Positions 17,379 to 25,374 of a stretch of 64,000 nt of DNA are shown here, in pieces; position 1 is the stretch's first letter; each line of letters begins with the position of its first letter. The DNA comes from a virus. The DNA is taken from IMG/VR virus record IMGVR_UViG_3300044213_000107, positions 62,001-126,000 of that record; one strand, written 5' to 3'. Below the pieces are notes generated by a model that was given only the letters and a program-made list of their open reading frames with translations, did not search any database and was not told the origin of the DNA. Both the position numbers and the translations under genes were made by a program.

Positions 17379-17527
17379 TATGCCCACCTCAATAAAAACA
17401 ATGTGTAATCTTGCTCGTCGTCGAAAATGATTGTTTCATACGTCCATCTCCAAGGGCCCTTGAGATTATCACAGCACCATAAGTAAATATCTTCGGTAGG
17501 AGCAAAACCATTGTATTGCCAACTCAT
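17378..17527 (-). CDS. LRWS-tail family protein, shortest member
   Basis: 49 residues, ending DYTLFLLRWA (TTG AGG TGG GCA TAA TG). Starts MSWQYNGFAPTEDIYLWCCD and keeps only the W-C helix, one strand pair and the tail, so it may show the minimal fold. GAGGTT ribosome site before ATG 17527. Confidence 0.7.
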   Translation of the reverse strand: MSWQYNGFAPTEDIYLWCCDNLKGPWRWTYETIIFDDEQDYTLFLLRWA

Positions 17528-17534
17528 GACAACC

Positions 17535-17783
17535 TCAAAAATCACCGCTCAAAAGATACATTGTCAAATCGGGACCCTCTACTCGAACACATTGGCTACT
17601 ATGCCGAATAGTGTCCCGACTATGAACTTGTCCCTTCCATTTGTAAGTCCATTCCACGCGGATTTGTTGCGGAGTAAATTTAACAACCTTGCCAAGTTTC
17701 ATGCCGCTGGCATAAGGTCCCGGAAAAACAACATAGTCCCCGACTGCTAACTCGCGATTTAGAAAATCTCTGAAAACTGTCAT
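17535..17783 (-). CDS. Hypothetical KOW/SH3-like small protein
   Basis: 82 residues. VGDYVVFPGPYASGMKLGKVVKFTPQQ looks like a small barrel of the KOW/SH3 kind. Not an LRWS protein. Its stop lies in front of a GAGGTT ribosome site used by the next gene. Confidence 0.55.
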   Translation of the reverse strand: MTVFRDFLNRELAVGDYVVFPGPYASGMKLGKVVKFTPQQIRVEWTYKWKGQVHSRDTIRHSSQCVRVEGPDLTMYLLSGDF

Positions 17784-17794
17784 TATAACACCTT

Positions 17795-18085
17795 TTATTT
17801 TGCGTTTTTAAACATGCTGAGCAAATAGCCTGCACGATTTAAGTCAAAATTCTCTTGACGATAATGCCAATTCTTTTTACGCTCTGCAATTTCAAGTGCG
17901 GCTACTAATTTATACTTTTCGTTAGATGTAGCGGTGCGAAGCATATTTGTCATTGTAATTATGTCTGCGGCATACTCTACCCATTTTAACGTGCTGTTTA
18001 TTTTGTCTCGTTTTATTATTGCACGTTCTGAGTTGGGGCTAAAATTTGAACTAGAATACTTGCGTGTAATTTGTGCAAAATTCAT
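17795..18085 (-). CDS. Hypothetical basic helical protein
   Basis: 96 residues, basic, helical; no family recognised. Own sigma-70 promoter at 18111-18139. Confidence 0.6.
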   Translation of the reverse strand: MNFAQITRKYSSSNFSPNSERAIIKRDKINSTLKWVEYAADIITMTNMLRTATSNEKYKLVAALEIAERKKNWHYRQENFDLNRAGYLLSMFKNAK

Positions 18086-18110
18086 GCTTTTACTCCTTTT
18101 CTATATGTAT

Positions 18111-18139
18111 ATTATAACAGAAAAGTCGTTATTCAGCAA
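18111..18139 (-). promoter_or_regulatory. Sigma-70 promoter TTGCTG-N17-TATAAT
   Basis: -10 at 18111-18116, -35 at 18134-18139, upstream of the gene at 18085. It starts the second transcript of the array region. Confidence 0.7.
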
Positions 18140-18169
18140 GTCAAAAAAGTAGTACTAAAGTATTACTTT

Positions 18170-18397
18170 TTAACTCCAACGCAAAGCAAATAATGTCAGG
18201 GTAGCATCATTGGGAATTTCTACGGTCATACCCTTGACCGTACACAAATGATCACTACACCATTGGTCTAATTCTTCAAGATGTTCGGCCCAAAATGATA
18301 TATCAGTCAGTAGAATCAAGATGCAGTCGGCGTGATCAACAAACTCCGATCCAATGACAAACCTGTTGCGTTTCCAATGCGCAAATATATCAGTCAT
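18170..18397 (-). CDS. LRWS-tail family protein
   Basis: 75 residues ending LTLFALRWS (TTG CGT TGG AGT TAA). It ends a sub-operon and, like the last array gene, uses CGT rather than AGG for Arg. Includes LEELDQWCSDHL. Confidence 0.7.
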   Translation of the reverse strand: MTDIFAHWKRNRFVIGSEFVDHADCILILLTDISFWAEHLEELDQWCSDHLCTVKGMTVEIPNDATLTLFALRWS

Positions 18398-18621
18398 AGA
18401 TATTTTAGCACAAAAAACGATTCTGCTTCGGCATTGTAAAAATCAAGATGCACTGTTTCGGTGGTTCCGGATTCTTCGGTATATGTTGTGTGTAATCTAG
18501 GAGTAAATCCCAACTCACGACGCATGACTTCGCGGATCAAGAACACACTAGGTTTCCACTGATATTCTTCTTGTAATTGGTTACGAATACGAGTCCAATC
18601 TTTAACGCTTAAAACTAACAT
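18394..18621 (-). CDS. LRWS-tail family protein (LKYL variant)
   Basis: 75 residues ending AESFFVLKYL. ATG 18621 lies inside the previous gene. Confidence 0.65.
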   Translation of the reverse strand: MLVLSVKDWTRIRNQLQEEYQWKPSVFLIREVMRRELGFTPRLHTTYTEESGTTETVHLDFYNAEAESFFVLKYL

Positions 18622-18865
18622 GACCTTGCCACTTTAGTTGATGAAATGTATAATCTTGTTCTTCTAAGTCGCCATAAACTGTACACCGATAACCATATGT
18701 TGTCATGTCTGGAGATATTTGATAACTAGGCTGTCCAGTAGTATGAGCCATACACCACTTACCGTAGTCAGTCTGTTGCCAATCCCAAATCGGTGAGGCG
18801 CAGTAAATTTCCGGGTCTTCAACATCACCCATGTTGAACTGATAGAAAATAGTTCTTATCGCCAT
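18602..18865 (-). CDS. LRWS-tail family protein with C-terminal extension
   Basis: 87 residues; the tail motif LKW is followed by seven to eight extra residues (QGHVSFKR) that overlap the next gene. Body: YGKWCMAHTTGQPSYQ then YTFHQLKW. Confidence 0.65.
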   Translation of the reverse strand: MAIRTIFYQFNMGDVEDPEIYCASPIWDWQQTDYGKWCMAHTTGQPSYQISPDMTTYGYRCTVYGDLEEQDYTFHQLKWQGHVSFKR

Positions 18866-19026
18866 TTTAATGCAAAGTAAGTGGCCTGCAGTGGATCTTG
18901 AAACTCAAAAGTCCAGTACCAGCTAGGGAATTGATTTTTCACTGAAAAAGCATTGTGTCCAAACTCAGATTGGCACCATAATATGGCATCGTGTACATTA
19001 TTATTAGCAAAAGTCACAGAGTTCAT
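18856..19026 (-). CDS. LRWS-tail family protein, first of the array
   Basis: 56 residues from ATG 19026 (MNSVTFANNN), ending TYFALKWR. An in-frame TTG farther upstream would place the -10 box in the coding region. The ATG is exactly six bases after TATAAT of a perfect promoter, so the array transcript is predicted leaderless. Confidence 0.7.
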   Translation of the reverse strand: MNSVTFANNNVHDAILWCQSEFGHNAFSVKNQFPSWYWTFEFQDPLQATYFALKWR

Positions 19027-19032
19027 ATCTAT

Positions 19033-19061
19033 ATTATAACACAAAAGTGTTTAGTTGTCAA
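19033..19061 (-). promoter_or_regulatory. Perfect consensus promoter, leaderless-phased, heading the array
   Basis: TTGACA 19056-19061, 17 bases, TATAAT 19033-19038, six bases, ATG 19026. Confidence 0.85.
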
Positions 19062-19470
19062 AATCTTTAGCCAGTGTGTCCCAGACCTGTTGTTTTTCTT
19101 TGTATTCTTTAAGCAACATTTCATAGTGTTTTCTTGCGGCCTGTAACTCCTCCCAATCATGTTCAAGTTCTGGATTGCTGGCCAGTTTACTTGGTATGCG
19201 TAGTAATTCTTTGATTTCTTTTAAAGTTTCCGTTAAGCTTTCGCCGTTTATAACAATATCTGCATCTTTGCCAGTTAAGTCAAGTTTTCCGCTTTGACTG
19301 ATTAGTGCCGGTGTAGCAGAACCCCAGTTGGTGGAAGTAGAGTAATAAGGTGAATTAGGTGTAATGGCTAACCCTGCACCACCGCCAGTACCACTGCCAG
19401 TAATAACATAAGGAATGTTTGACAATGATATATTGCCCGATGTGCCAAATGTTACATTTGCGTAAGTCAT
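19051..19470 (-). CDS. Structural-type protein with coiled-coil tail
   Basis: 139 residues. The Gly/Thr-rich N-half resembles fibre segments (ITGSGTGGGAGLAI), then LDLTGKDADIVINGESLTETLKEI and a charged helix (ELQAARKHYEMLLKEYKEKQ) likely forming a coiled coil. The DADIVINGESL motif recurs in aquatic T4-like phages. Virion role suspected, unproven. Confidence 0.6.
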   Translation of the reverse strand: MTYANVTFGTSGNISLSNIPYVITGSGTGGGAGLAITPNSPYYSTSTNWGSATPALISQSGKLDLTGKDADIVINGESLTETLKEIKELLRIPSKLASNPELEHDWEELQAARKHYEMLLKEYKEKQQVWDTLAKDFDN

Positions 19471-20306
19471 AGAACTATTTCGTATAATTTGGAGTCAAAC
19501 TCCTCAGCACGTTTTTCATAGCCTTTGTATCCACGTGGGTTACAGACAACGCGAGTTTGGCCAATCATATAATCAAAGGTGTCATGAGTGTGCCCGTGAG
19601 TCCACACTTGGATTTCTGGGTGATCCAAAATAAACTCGCTCAAATCACTACTGTATGCTCCGTTCATGAGAGTATCACTGGCATAACGTGGATGTGTGCT
19701 TAGTTTGCTGGGACTATGGTGTGTGACAACCACAACTGGCCGTGCACCGGCGTTGTTTGCTAATGCTTGACTAAAATACGCTAGGGTCTTTTCATGCTGA
19801 GCCACGGTATATTCCGGAGTCATTCGGTGATACATGTTTGTACTTTCGTTGAACATGGTAATCTGACGATAGTCATTCATAGCACTGGCCACGTGATACA
19901 TAGTCAACGCATCACGCCGATTCATGTCTGTCCACAATGTTGCCCCAAGGAATAACACACCATCAATTTCTAGACTTTCGTTTTCCAACAGGTGTACATT
20001 TTCGGGCAGTTGTTCCCGAATGTGATCGTAGGTTTTTTGAACTTGGAAACGATAGTGTTCGTGATTTCCCATAACTAAAATAGTTTTACGATATTTTTGA
20101 CTGCATTCTTCGAGTAAAAATCTGTAAAACCGATCGGGTCTTTGGTCAGCACGCTCGTGCTCCAACAATACCATGTCGGGGTTATACCAGTTTTTCTTGA
20201 TGCTTTTGGCTTCGCATAAATCGCCGGAGATGATCAAAACGTCACCACCTGGTAACGTTAGGTCAGCAAAGTCGATGTGTAGGTCTGAGATTACATTTAT
20301 ACGCAT
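19467..20306 (-). CDS. Calcineurin-like metallophosphoesterase
   Basis: 279 residues with all blocks of the family: SDLHIDF (7-13), ISGDLCE, MGNHEHY, VVTHHSP and THGHTHD. These bind two metal ions and hydrolyse phosphoesters. Substrate unknown (cyclic nucleotide, RNA end or protein phosphate are all possible). Stop-start overlap with the next structural gene. Confidence 0.85.
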   Translation of the reverse strand: MRINVISDLHIDFADLTLPGGDVLIISGDLCEAKSIKKNWYNPDMVLLEHERADQRPDRFYRFLLEECSQKYRKTILVMGNHEHYRFQVQKTYDHIREQLPENVHLLENESLEIDGVLFLGATLWTDMNRRDALTMYHVASAMNDYRQITMFNESTNMYHRMTPEYTVAQHEKTLAYFSQALANNAGARPVVVVTHHSPSKLSTHPRYASDTLMNGAYSSDLSEFILDHPEIQVWTHGHTHDTFDYMIGQTRVVCNPRGYKGYEKRAEEFDSKLYEIVL

Positions 20307-20316
20307 AAGTTTATAT

Positions 20317-20340
20317 AAAAAAAGGCTCCGAAGAGCCTTT
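20317..20340 (-). terminator. Rho-independent terminator
   Basis: Hairpin AAAGGCTC-TTCG-GAGCCTTT followed by a T run on the minus strand, after the winged-helix gene. Confidence 0.75.
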
Positions 20341-20357
20341 GTATTTAACTCTTTGGA

Positions 20358-20630
20358 TTAGAGAGAAATTCCCATTGATTTGGCTTTGTATCCAAGTGCA
20401 ACGATTTCACGGCTTGGACGTCCAATTTCGTACTCTGTGGTCATAACGCCATTGCCTGCACGGCGTGTGTTAGCATAAACTGCATAACCCAATTGACGCA
20501 AACGAGTTGCTTCGGCTGCAAGATTGCCAACGCCAAAACGCTTTCTGGCTTCTGCTTTAGTTAGTTTTTGACCAGCTTGTAATGCAGAAAATACTTTACC
20601 AGTTTTTGTTTTTGGATTAACACGTTTCAT
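20358..20630 (-). CDS. Small winged-helix DNA-binding protein
   Basis: 90 residues. TGKVFSALQAGQKLTKAEARKRFGV..AAEATRLRQLGYAVYAN has the helix-turn-helix plus wing pattern common in phages. Probably a transcriptional regulator. Own promoter, AAGGAAA ribosome site and terminator: a single-gene unit. Confidence 0.75.
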   Translation of the reverse strand: MKRVNPKTKTGKVFSALQAGQKLTKAEARKRFGVGNLAAEATRLRQLGYAVYANTRRAGNGVMTTEYEIGRPSREIVALGYKAKSMGISL

Positions 20631-20678
20631 TTTTGATTTCCTTTATAAAAATTTGCAGTATTCTTAACTGCTGAGTGT

Positions 20679-20707
20679 ATTATAATCTATTTGTAACAGA
20701 AAAGCAA
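20679..20707 (-). promoter_or_regulatory. Sigma-70 promoter TTGCTT-N17-TATAAT
   Basis: -10 at 20679-20684, -35 at 20702-20707, reading into the winged-helix gene with a ~48-base leader. Confidence 0.7.
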
Positions 20708-20724
20708 CAACTAATTTAGCCATT

Positions 20725-21261
20725 TTAATCTTTTTCTGGCCATTCGCTCCAGTGCCAGCCCAACAGCTCAAAATCTGCCGACACTTCTTTGGTCACAACA
20801 CCTTCAGGTACAAAGCCTGTGAGTTTAGCCCACTCCTCGGGGTCGGTATCGTAGTCGGCTACTCCGCCCGATCCAGAACAGTACCAATCCATGTAATCAC
20901 CCTGGCCAAGCATGTCTGCCACAATGCCACCTGCACTACGCCAACTACAGGTCCACCATTGATCTTTAAGAATCGGCATTACATCAATTCGTTGCCAACG
21001 AATGTTACAGAGAGCCGCATAGATATTCTGGGCATAGGCTTCACTGGTACGTGCTTTGTGCAGGATCCAGTCTGCGGATCTTAGATCGTATTCAAGATTA
21101 TCATTTTGCCATTCTGGATCGTTTTCATGCAGTCTCGCAGCCGCCATTTTTAAAAATTCAACATAAGCCTCAGAAGGATTTTGATTTTGATCTTGACAGC
21201 GTTGTAGATATCGGTTGAGACCGTTTACATCCTTGTCTGGACTATGGCTTATATCGGTCAT
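20725..21261 (-). CDS. Hypothetical acidic Trp-rich protein
   Basis: 178 residues, acidic, rich in Trp (WTCSWRSAGGIVADMLGQGD; LLGWHWSEWPEKD). The GG-VA-ML-G-GDYMDWYCSGSGG stretch may be a conserved core. Family not recognised. Confidence 0.6.
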   Translation of the reverse strand: MTDISHSPDKDVNGLNRYLQRCQDQNQNPSEAYVEFLKMAAARLHENDPEWQNDNLEYDLRSADWILHKARTSEAYAQNIYAALCNIRWQRIDVMPILKDQWWTCSWRSAGGIVADMLGQGDYMDWYCSGSGGVADYDTDPEEWAKLTGFVPEGVVTKEVSADFELLGWHWSEWPEKD

Positions 21262-21509
21262 TACACCAATTCCTCTAAGATTCCTAGGCCTTCTGCTAGG
21301 ATTATTAACGATCCCGCTACATAAAAGTTTCCATCAATTAAGAAAACTCCTGCTATAATTCGTAGCCCACTTTTAACGAGGCTCACGTAAAAATGGCCAC
21401 GACTTGTATCTTTTGGTTGTATATTTAACATAGGTTTATGATGTGGACATCGTCCTTGGTTATAGTTGCATTCCGGAGTGTACTCTTGGCGACAAACTTC
21501 ACATTTCAT
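21261..21509 (-). CDS. Zinc-finger plus membrane-hairpin protein
   Basis: 82 residues. N-terminal CEVCRQEYTPECNYNQGRCPHH is a likely metal site; the C-half (IIAGVFLIDGNFYVAGSLII) looks membrane-inserted. Overlaps neighbours by 1 and 4 bases. Confidence 0.6.
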   Translation of the reverse strand: MKCEVCRQEYTPECNYNQGRCPHHKPMLNIQPKDTSRGHFYVSLVKSGLRIIAGVFLIDGNFYVAGSLIILAEGLGILEELV

Positions 21510-21742
21510 GATCGCAGTACCTTTATAATTTTTTCTTGCTCTTGTTCTTTAAGCCATTCATCTTCGCCGGCATAGGTGCTCGCCTGCGCAAGCGTTTCAT
21601 CAACCAGCCATTTAAGTCGATACAGATCTTGTTTAATAGCCCAGGTGGTGAAACCATCGTTATAGCCACTGTTCATTTCGGCTCGCATCATCCAGATTTG
21701 ATGCCGCATGGCATTTAAGTCCCAATCTTTTTGAAAGCCCAT
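21506..21742 (-). CDS. Hypothetical helical protein
   Basis: 78 residues, helical (MRHQIWMMRAEMNSGYNDGF). No motif. Coupled by a one-base overlap to the gene before. Confidence 0.55.
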   Translation of the reverse strand: MGFQKDWDLNAMRHQIWMMRAEMNSGYNDGFTTWAIKQDLYRLKWLVDETLAQASTYAGEDEWLKEQEQEKIIKVLRS

Positions 21743-21972
21743 TATGAAGTTAAACCTTTCATAACTAAATCTTTGGCCCGAGCATCTAATTCTCGTTGTT
21801 CGGTTTCTTGTATCATAGGAGCAAACATATGCAACAGTTCTTTTGCTGCCTGCTCACCGTCTTCGGTAAAATGACTATAGCCTTTGATAGCACTAGTGTA
21901 AAAATACTGTTTATTTTTAATTAATTCTAATAAACTACCATACATAACATCTTTGATTGCTCGACTATCCAT
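21742..21972 (-). CDS. Hypothetical helical protein
   Basis: 76 residues from ATG 21972 (MDSRAIKDVMYGSL), placed just after the ligase stop with AAGAAAG as ribosome site. A longer frame extends into the ligase gene but would be antonymous to its better-supported sequence. Confidence 0.55.
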   Translation of the reverse strand: MDSRAIKDVMYGSLLELIKNKQYFYTSAIKGYSHFTEDGEQAAKELLHMFAPMIQETEQRELDARAKDLVMKGLTS

Positions 21973-21988
21973 AATATACTTTCTTATG

Positions 21989-23308
21989 TTAGAGTTTTTC
22001 TCCAGGAACGAAGCCACGGAAATGTAAGAACCTCGGAAAGCGAAGACTATAAGTGCCATCTTGATTTTGTGTAACGGCATCGGCACGGACTTCAACAACA
22101 TTACCCACCATTGCCGCACGACTGGCCCAGTAATTGTCGCGGTCGGCATCACTAAACCCACTGCCGACATTAACCCGAATAGTTCTACCATCGTCTTCTC
22201 CTTCGCAGATTATAGCACCTAGTCGTCCCGCATTGCGACCTGTCCCTTCTTCTACTGCCACCACACTTAAACTAACTTCAATAAATGGTTTGAGTTTAAG
22301 CCATGCTACACTACGCTTGCATTCATAAACTGCCTCGGGATCCTTGATCATAATGCCTTCGTAGCCGCCAGCAACTGCCTGCGTATTAATCATTTTAAAT
22401 CTTTCTTGACCTTTGGCAGTATCAAGATCGACTAGTTCTTGGCCCACAACCGCAACATTTGGCATGTGTTCACGCAATGGGTTATACCATGCTATTAATC
22501 CACGACTGCGTTCTAATTGTGTTCGTGTGCTGCGACCTTGTTGAAATTCCTTGAGTGTCAGTGCATCAAATACATGTAACACCGCATCATTGGCCGCAAC
22601 ATCTGTTTTACGATGCACCTGTTTCATTAGGTCTTGGAAACTTGAACTCATAACTTCGCCATCAAGCACCACAGGTTCTGCAGCAAATAATACCGCATGT
22701 TTGGCTATTTGTTTTTTGATATGCTCAAAGTTTACCAACTCTTTACCATTGCGACTATACTGATCAACTTGTCCATTGGGATATACAACGGTGATAACAC
22801 GCACACCATCAAGTTTAACTTCAATTAATTTTTCGCCTGTGATCTTACTTTCGTGATTTGCACTATCGTACGCAAGTTGGCAAGCAAAAACCGGAATCAC
22901 ATATTCGGTGTTAATTTTTTCTACAGCTTTGTTAATTGTTTTTTCGCTTACACCGCATCGTAGATCTTTAATTAAAATACGACGATACCAACCATTCCAT
23001 TGTAGTTGGGTGGCTCGAGACATCATCATGTTAACTGCGGTAATAGCCGCATTGCCAGTCAATTTTCGTTCTGCTAGTTGTTGAGCAGTTTTCCAAAATG
23101 ATTCTGCAGGTAATCCTGCAGTTTTGGTTTCTTTTGTTTTTTCTGGTACTTGTTTAATGCCGTAGGTGATCAAAGAATCTAATGCGGCACGGGCACCACG
23201 GAAAAATTCTGCGTTACCTGCGGCTGCTTCACGAGCAACTACAGATTCTTTAAATAAACGACTATTGTCAGACTCTAATTCTGAAACAACTTCCCAAGGG
23301 TTAAGCAT
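21989..23308 (-). CDS. ATP-dependent DNA ligase
   Basis: 439 residues. The nucleotidyl-lysine motif is EVKLDGVRV (KxDG, Lys near residue 164). Further ligase blocks: VVLDGEV (motif III), YEGIMIKDP (motif IV) and AWLKLKP (motif V), then an OB-fold end (GAIICEGEDDGRTIRVNVGSGFS). It seals nicks in duplex DNA using ATP; the helical N-terminal domain resembles that of bacterial LigB/LigC-like and phage ligases of this size. Perfect promoter upstream and GGAG ribosome site, so likely early. Confidence 0.9.
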   Translation of the reverse strand: MLNPWEVVSELESDNSRLFKESVVAREAAAGNAEFFRGARAALDSLITYGIKQVPEKTKETKTAGLPAESFWKTAQQLAERKLTGNAAITAVNMMMSRATQLQWNGWYRRILIKDLRCGVSEKTINKAVEKINTEYVIPVFACQLAYDSANHESKITGEKLIEVKLDGVRVITVVYPNGQVDQYSRNGKELVNFEHIKKQIAKHAVLFAAEPVVLDGEVMSSSFQDLMKQVHRKTDVAANDAVLHVFDALTLKEFQQGRSTRTQLERSRGLIAWYNPLREHMPNVAVVGQELVDLDTAKGQERFKMINTQAVAGGYEGIMIKDPEAVYECKRSVAWLKLKPFIEVSLSVVAVEEGTGRNAGRLGAIICEGEDDGRTIRVNVGSGFSDADRDNYWASRAAMVGNVVEVRADAVTQNQDGTYSLRFPRFLHFRGFVPGEKL

Positions 23309-23326
23309 ATTGGCGCTCCTTAATAT

Positions 23327-23355
23327 ATTATACTATTAATCAATTTGTATGTCAA
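23327..23355 (-). promoter_or_regulatory. Perfect consensus sigma-70 promoter for the ligase
   Basis: TTGACA 23350-23355, N17, TATAAT 23327-23332; overlaps the 3' end of the upstream gene. Confidence 0.85.
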
Positions 23356-23524
23356 CTAAACGACCTTTATCAAAAATCCAATAGGTTTCAAGTTGGTTAT
23401 AACTAACCCAAACACAACGGTTTCCGGGACGTATAGTGGCAAATTTTACATTCAGTTTTCTTAGTTCATCTAAGACAACAAGTGCTTCAAACTCATTTAC
23501 CGCAGGATCGATTACTATACTCAT
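23336..23524 (-). CDS. Hypothetical small protein
   Basis: 62 residues, alpha/beta, no motif. Its last codons overlap the ligase promoter. Confidence 0.55.
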   Translation of the reverse strand: MSIVIDPAVNEFEALVVLDELRKLNVKFATIRPGNRCVWVSYNQLETYWIFDKGRLVDIQID

Positions 23525-23526
23525 GT

Positions 23527-23883
23527 TTATCCTTGAGATTTTTTAACTGCATGCTTACATGCGCCACGAAAACGAAATCCTGCACAACTGCAGGTCAATT
23601 GACCATCTTCTTCGGTTACTGTATAAGTGTCACCTTTGGAACCGGTGACGGTCCATGATTGACTGACCATTTTTAGCTCTTCTCGGGGAAAAAATCCCCA
23701 GGTGTTTGTAACCTCTTTAAATTTTCGTCCACGCACATCTAATTTCAACGGTGCTTTAAATTCAAATATATTTTTTTTACCTACTGGTAGATAAGCATAG
23801 GCCTTGCTCTTGCCGTCGTCCATGAAGTAGATGTGATTGGGAGTGGTGTCTTCCCATGCAGTGATTTCTTGAAACACTTTCAT
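23527..23883 (-). CDS. SWIM-type zinc finger protein
   Basis: 118 residues. The C-terminal CSCAGFRFRGACKH is a CxCx8CxH SWIM finger, a DNA- or protein-binding site. N-terminal ~75 residues beta-rich. Overlaps the upstream membrane gene (ATGA). Confidence 0.75.
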   Translation of the reverse strand: MKVFQEITAWEDTTPNHIYFMDDGKSKAYAYLPVGKKNIFEFKAPLKLDVRGRKFKEVTNTWGFFPREELKMVSQSWTVTGSKGDTYTVTEEDGQLTCSCAGFRFRGACKHAVKKSQG

Positions 23884-24092
23884 TTAACAAAGATTCCTAC
23901 AATGTAGATGGCCAACAAAATACCGTTTACAATTATCAAGTTGGTTTCACGAATTCTAACAGCCCAGATTAAGTATAACACAGCACCAAGGTTAAGTAAA
24001 TAGATGTTTACAGGATCTATACGAAAACTGGTGCAGACTGCACCAAAAACAACACAGGCACAGCCCAACCATTTTAACGCAAAATTCAACAT
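23880..24092 (-). CDS. Small membrane protein
   Basis: 70 residues, almost entirely hydrophobic with two or three spans (WLGCACVVFGAVC; IYLLNLGAVLYLIWAV; LIIVNGILLAIYIVG). Resembles SemiSWEET/PnuC-like fragments only vaguely. First gene after a promoter at 24122. Confidence 0.6.
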   Translation of the reverse strand: MLNFALKWLGCACVVFGAVCTSFRIDPVNIYLLNLGAVLYLIWAVRIRETNLIIVNGILLAIYIVGIFVK

Positions 24093-24121
24093 TTCTAACC
24101 TTTTTTCCTTACTATGTGTAT

Positions 24122-24145
24122 ATTATAACACATTTTGGGTATTTT
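24122..24145 (-). promoter_or_regulatory. Sigma-70 promoter with weak -35
   Basis: TATAAT 24122-24127 with TTGCCC about 18 bases upstream, followed by the shared ATACACATAGTAA block. Confidence 0.6.
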
Positions 24146-24167
24146 GGGCAAAGTTTGGGTGTTGCGT

Positions 24168-24749
24168 TTATGCAACAAACTTTTTTGAAAATTTTTGTTT
24201 TGATAACCAATCACTATATATTTTTACGCCATCATCTGACAAATTATAGTTTAAATTTATTAAATCTGTCAATATATCACCGTTGAGTATATTTTCTAAT
24301 TTAATTATGTGTTGAGTATGAGTTTCAATCATACTAGAATACTCAATTAGTTTTTGTGTGTACTCTTTAATATTGTTTGCTCCGCATTGTTTTTGCATTT
24401 CTTCCCAAACATGAGCACGATGGCATTTTTTAAAGCGTTCAGCTGCCCAGATTGCATAGTCAAAATCTTTAACTATTATTGATAAAAAGTCATGCTTTTG
24501 TGCTATATGATAGGTCGCGTCATGACTTGATATACTTTTATATTTTCCAGTAACTGAGTCAATATATAGTTGTTTTTTGCTGTCCGAATCAAATAAATGT
24601 GGTTTTTTCAATCTCGTACGTTCAGGGTTATGTATTATTGTACCAAAATTTGCAGATATTGCACAGTCCGTTGGGTCTATGATTGCAGATATTAAATCCC
24701 CACAAGTTCCGCCGGTATAACAAACAATAGTTAAATTATCAATGTCCAA
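24168..24749 (-). CDS. Hypothetical protein, GG-loop N-terminus
   Basis: 193 residues starting at TTG 24749 behind AAGGAG. N-terminus TIVCYTGGTCGDLISAIID has a strand-loop-helix that recalls P-loop sulfotransferase-like phage proteins, and HNPERTRLKKPHLF follows. The same layout (PGSHGIFLDYL) is seen in the gene at 61369. Function unknown. Confidence 0.55.
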   Translation of the reverse strand: MDIDNLTIVCYTGGTCGDLISAIIDPTDCAISANFGTIIHNPERTRLKKPHLFDSDSKKQLYIDSVTGKYKSISSHDATYHIAQKHDFLSIIVKDFDYAIWAAERFKKCHRAHVWEEMQKQCGANNIKEYTQKLIEYSSMIETHTQHIIKLENILNGDILTDLINLNYNLSDDGVKIYSDWLSKQKFSKKFVA

Positions 24750-24777
24750 GGATCTCCTTTATATACAAACCAAAATT

Positions 24778-24912
24778 TTAAATTACTACATAATCTTCTT
24801 TACCGCAACCGCACTCTGGACAAGTAAAATCTTCGGACAATTCATCCCATGCTCCTTCAGCAGCTTCATCGTGTTCGTGTCCGCAGACTACGCATACATG
24901 TGTTTCACTCAT
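24778..24912 (-). CDS. Rubredoxin
   Basis: 44 residues with two knuckles CVVCG and CPECG around a short acidic core (HDEAAEGAWDELSEDF), the FeS4 site of rubredoxin. It passes single electrons in the cytoplasm. The ATG overlaps the rubrerythrin stop (ATGA), so the two are translated together and presumably form a peroxide-reducing pair. Confidence 0.85.
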   Translation of the reverse strand: MSETHVCVVCGHEHDEAAEGAWDELSEDFTCPECGCGKEDYVVI

Positions 24913-25362
24913 TTCAATTCTCCTAGTTTAGTTTGATATGCTGCCGCATGACGCTTCTCTACTTTTGCTAGAGCCGCAAAACGCTTTTCTGCTTTGGCCA
25001 AAACTTCGGCAAACTGTTCGGCGTGTTCTTTAGATTCGTCAATTTGTTCCTGTGCTACTTGTGCCGCTTCTAAAGCACCTTCTGCAACTGCTTTTGCATG
25101 AAACTCTGGGTACATAGTAGTAAACTCGTATGTTTCACCTTCGATTGCTTTTTCAAGACATTCTTTGGTTGTTGGTTTGCCAATCAGCAATTCCAAATGA
25201 CCCCAAGCATGTAGCAGTTCTTGGTCTGCTGTATGCCAAAAGTGTTTAGCAATATCTTCATATCCTTCTTCACGAGCAATCTTAGCAAAGTAACGATACT
25301 TTATATGTGCTTGTGATTCTCCGGCCAATGCGGCTTCTAAATTTTTAATAGTAATTGACATA
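24909..25362 (-). CDS. Rubrerythrin, diiron domain only
   Basis: 150 residues from ATG 25362 (AAAGGAGGA ribosome site). A four-helix diiron protein: AGESQAHIKYRYFA, HTADQELLHAWGHLELL, EGETYEFTTMYPEF and DESKEHAEQF carry the ExxH-type ligands. Most rubrerythrins have a C-terminal rubredoxin domain; here that domain is a separate overlapping gene. Role: reduces hydrogen peroxide. Perfect promoter with an 18-base palindrome at the start site suggests repressor control. Confidence 0.88.
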
Positions 25363-25374
25363 AGTCCTCCTTTG

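Noticed and set aside
13897-19026. Idea that the LRWS tail is only a by-product of the AGGTGG ribosome site
   Set aside because: Members not followed by an overlapping start (13897, 15567, 18170) keep LRWS with CGT TGG codons, which provide no ribosome site.
20342-20348. TAAATAC just before the terminator at 20317
   Set aside because: A transcript started there would run straight into the terminator before the phosphoesterase gene, so a promoter role is doubtful.
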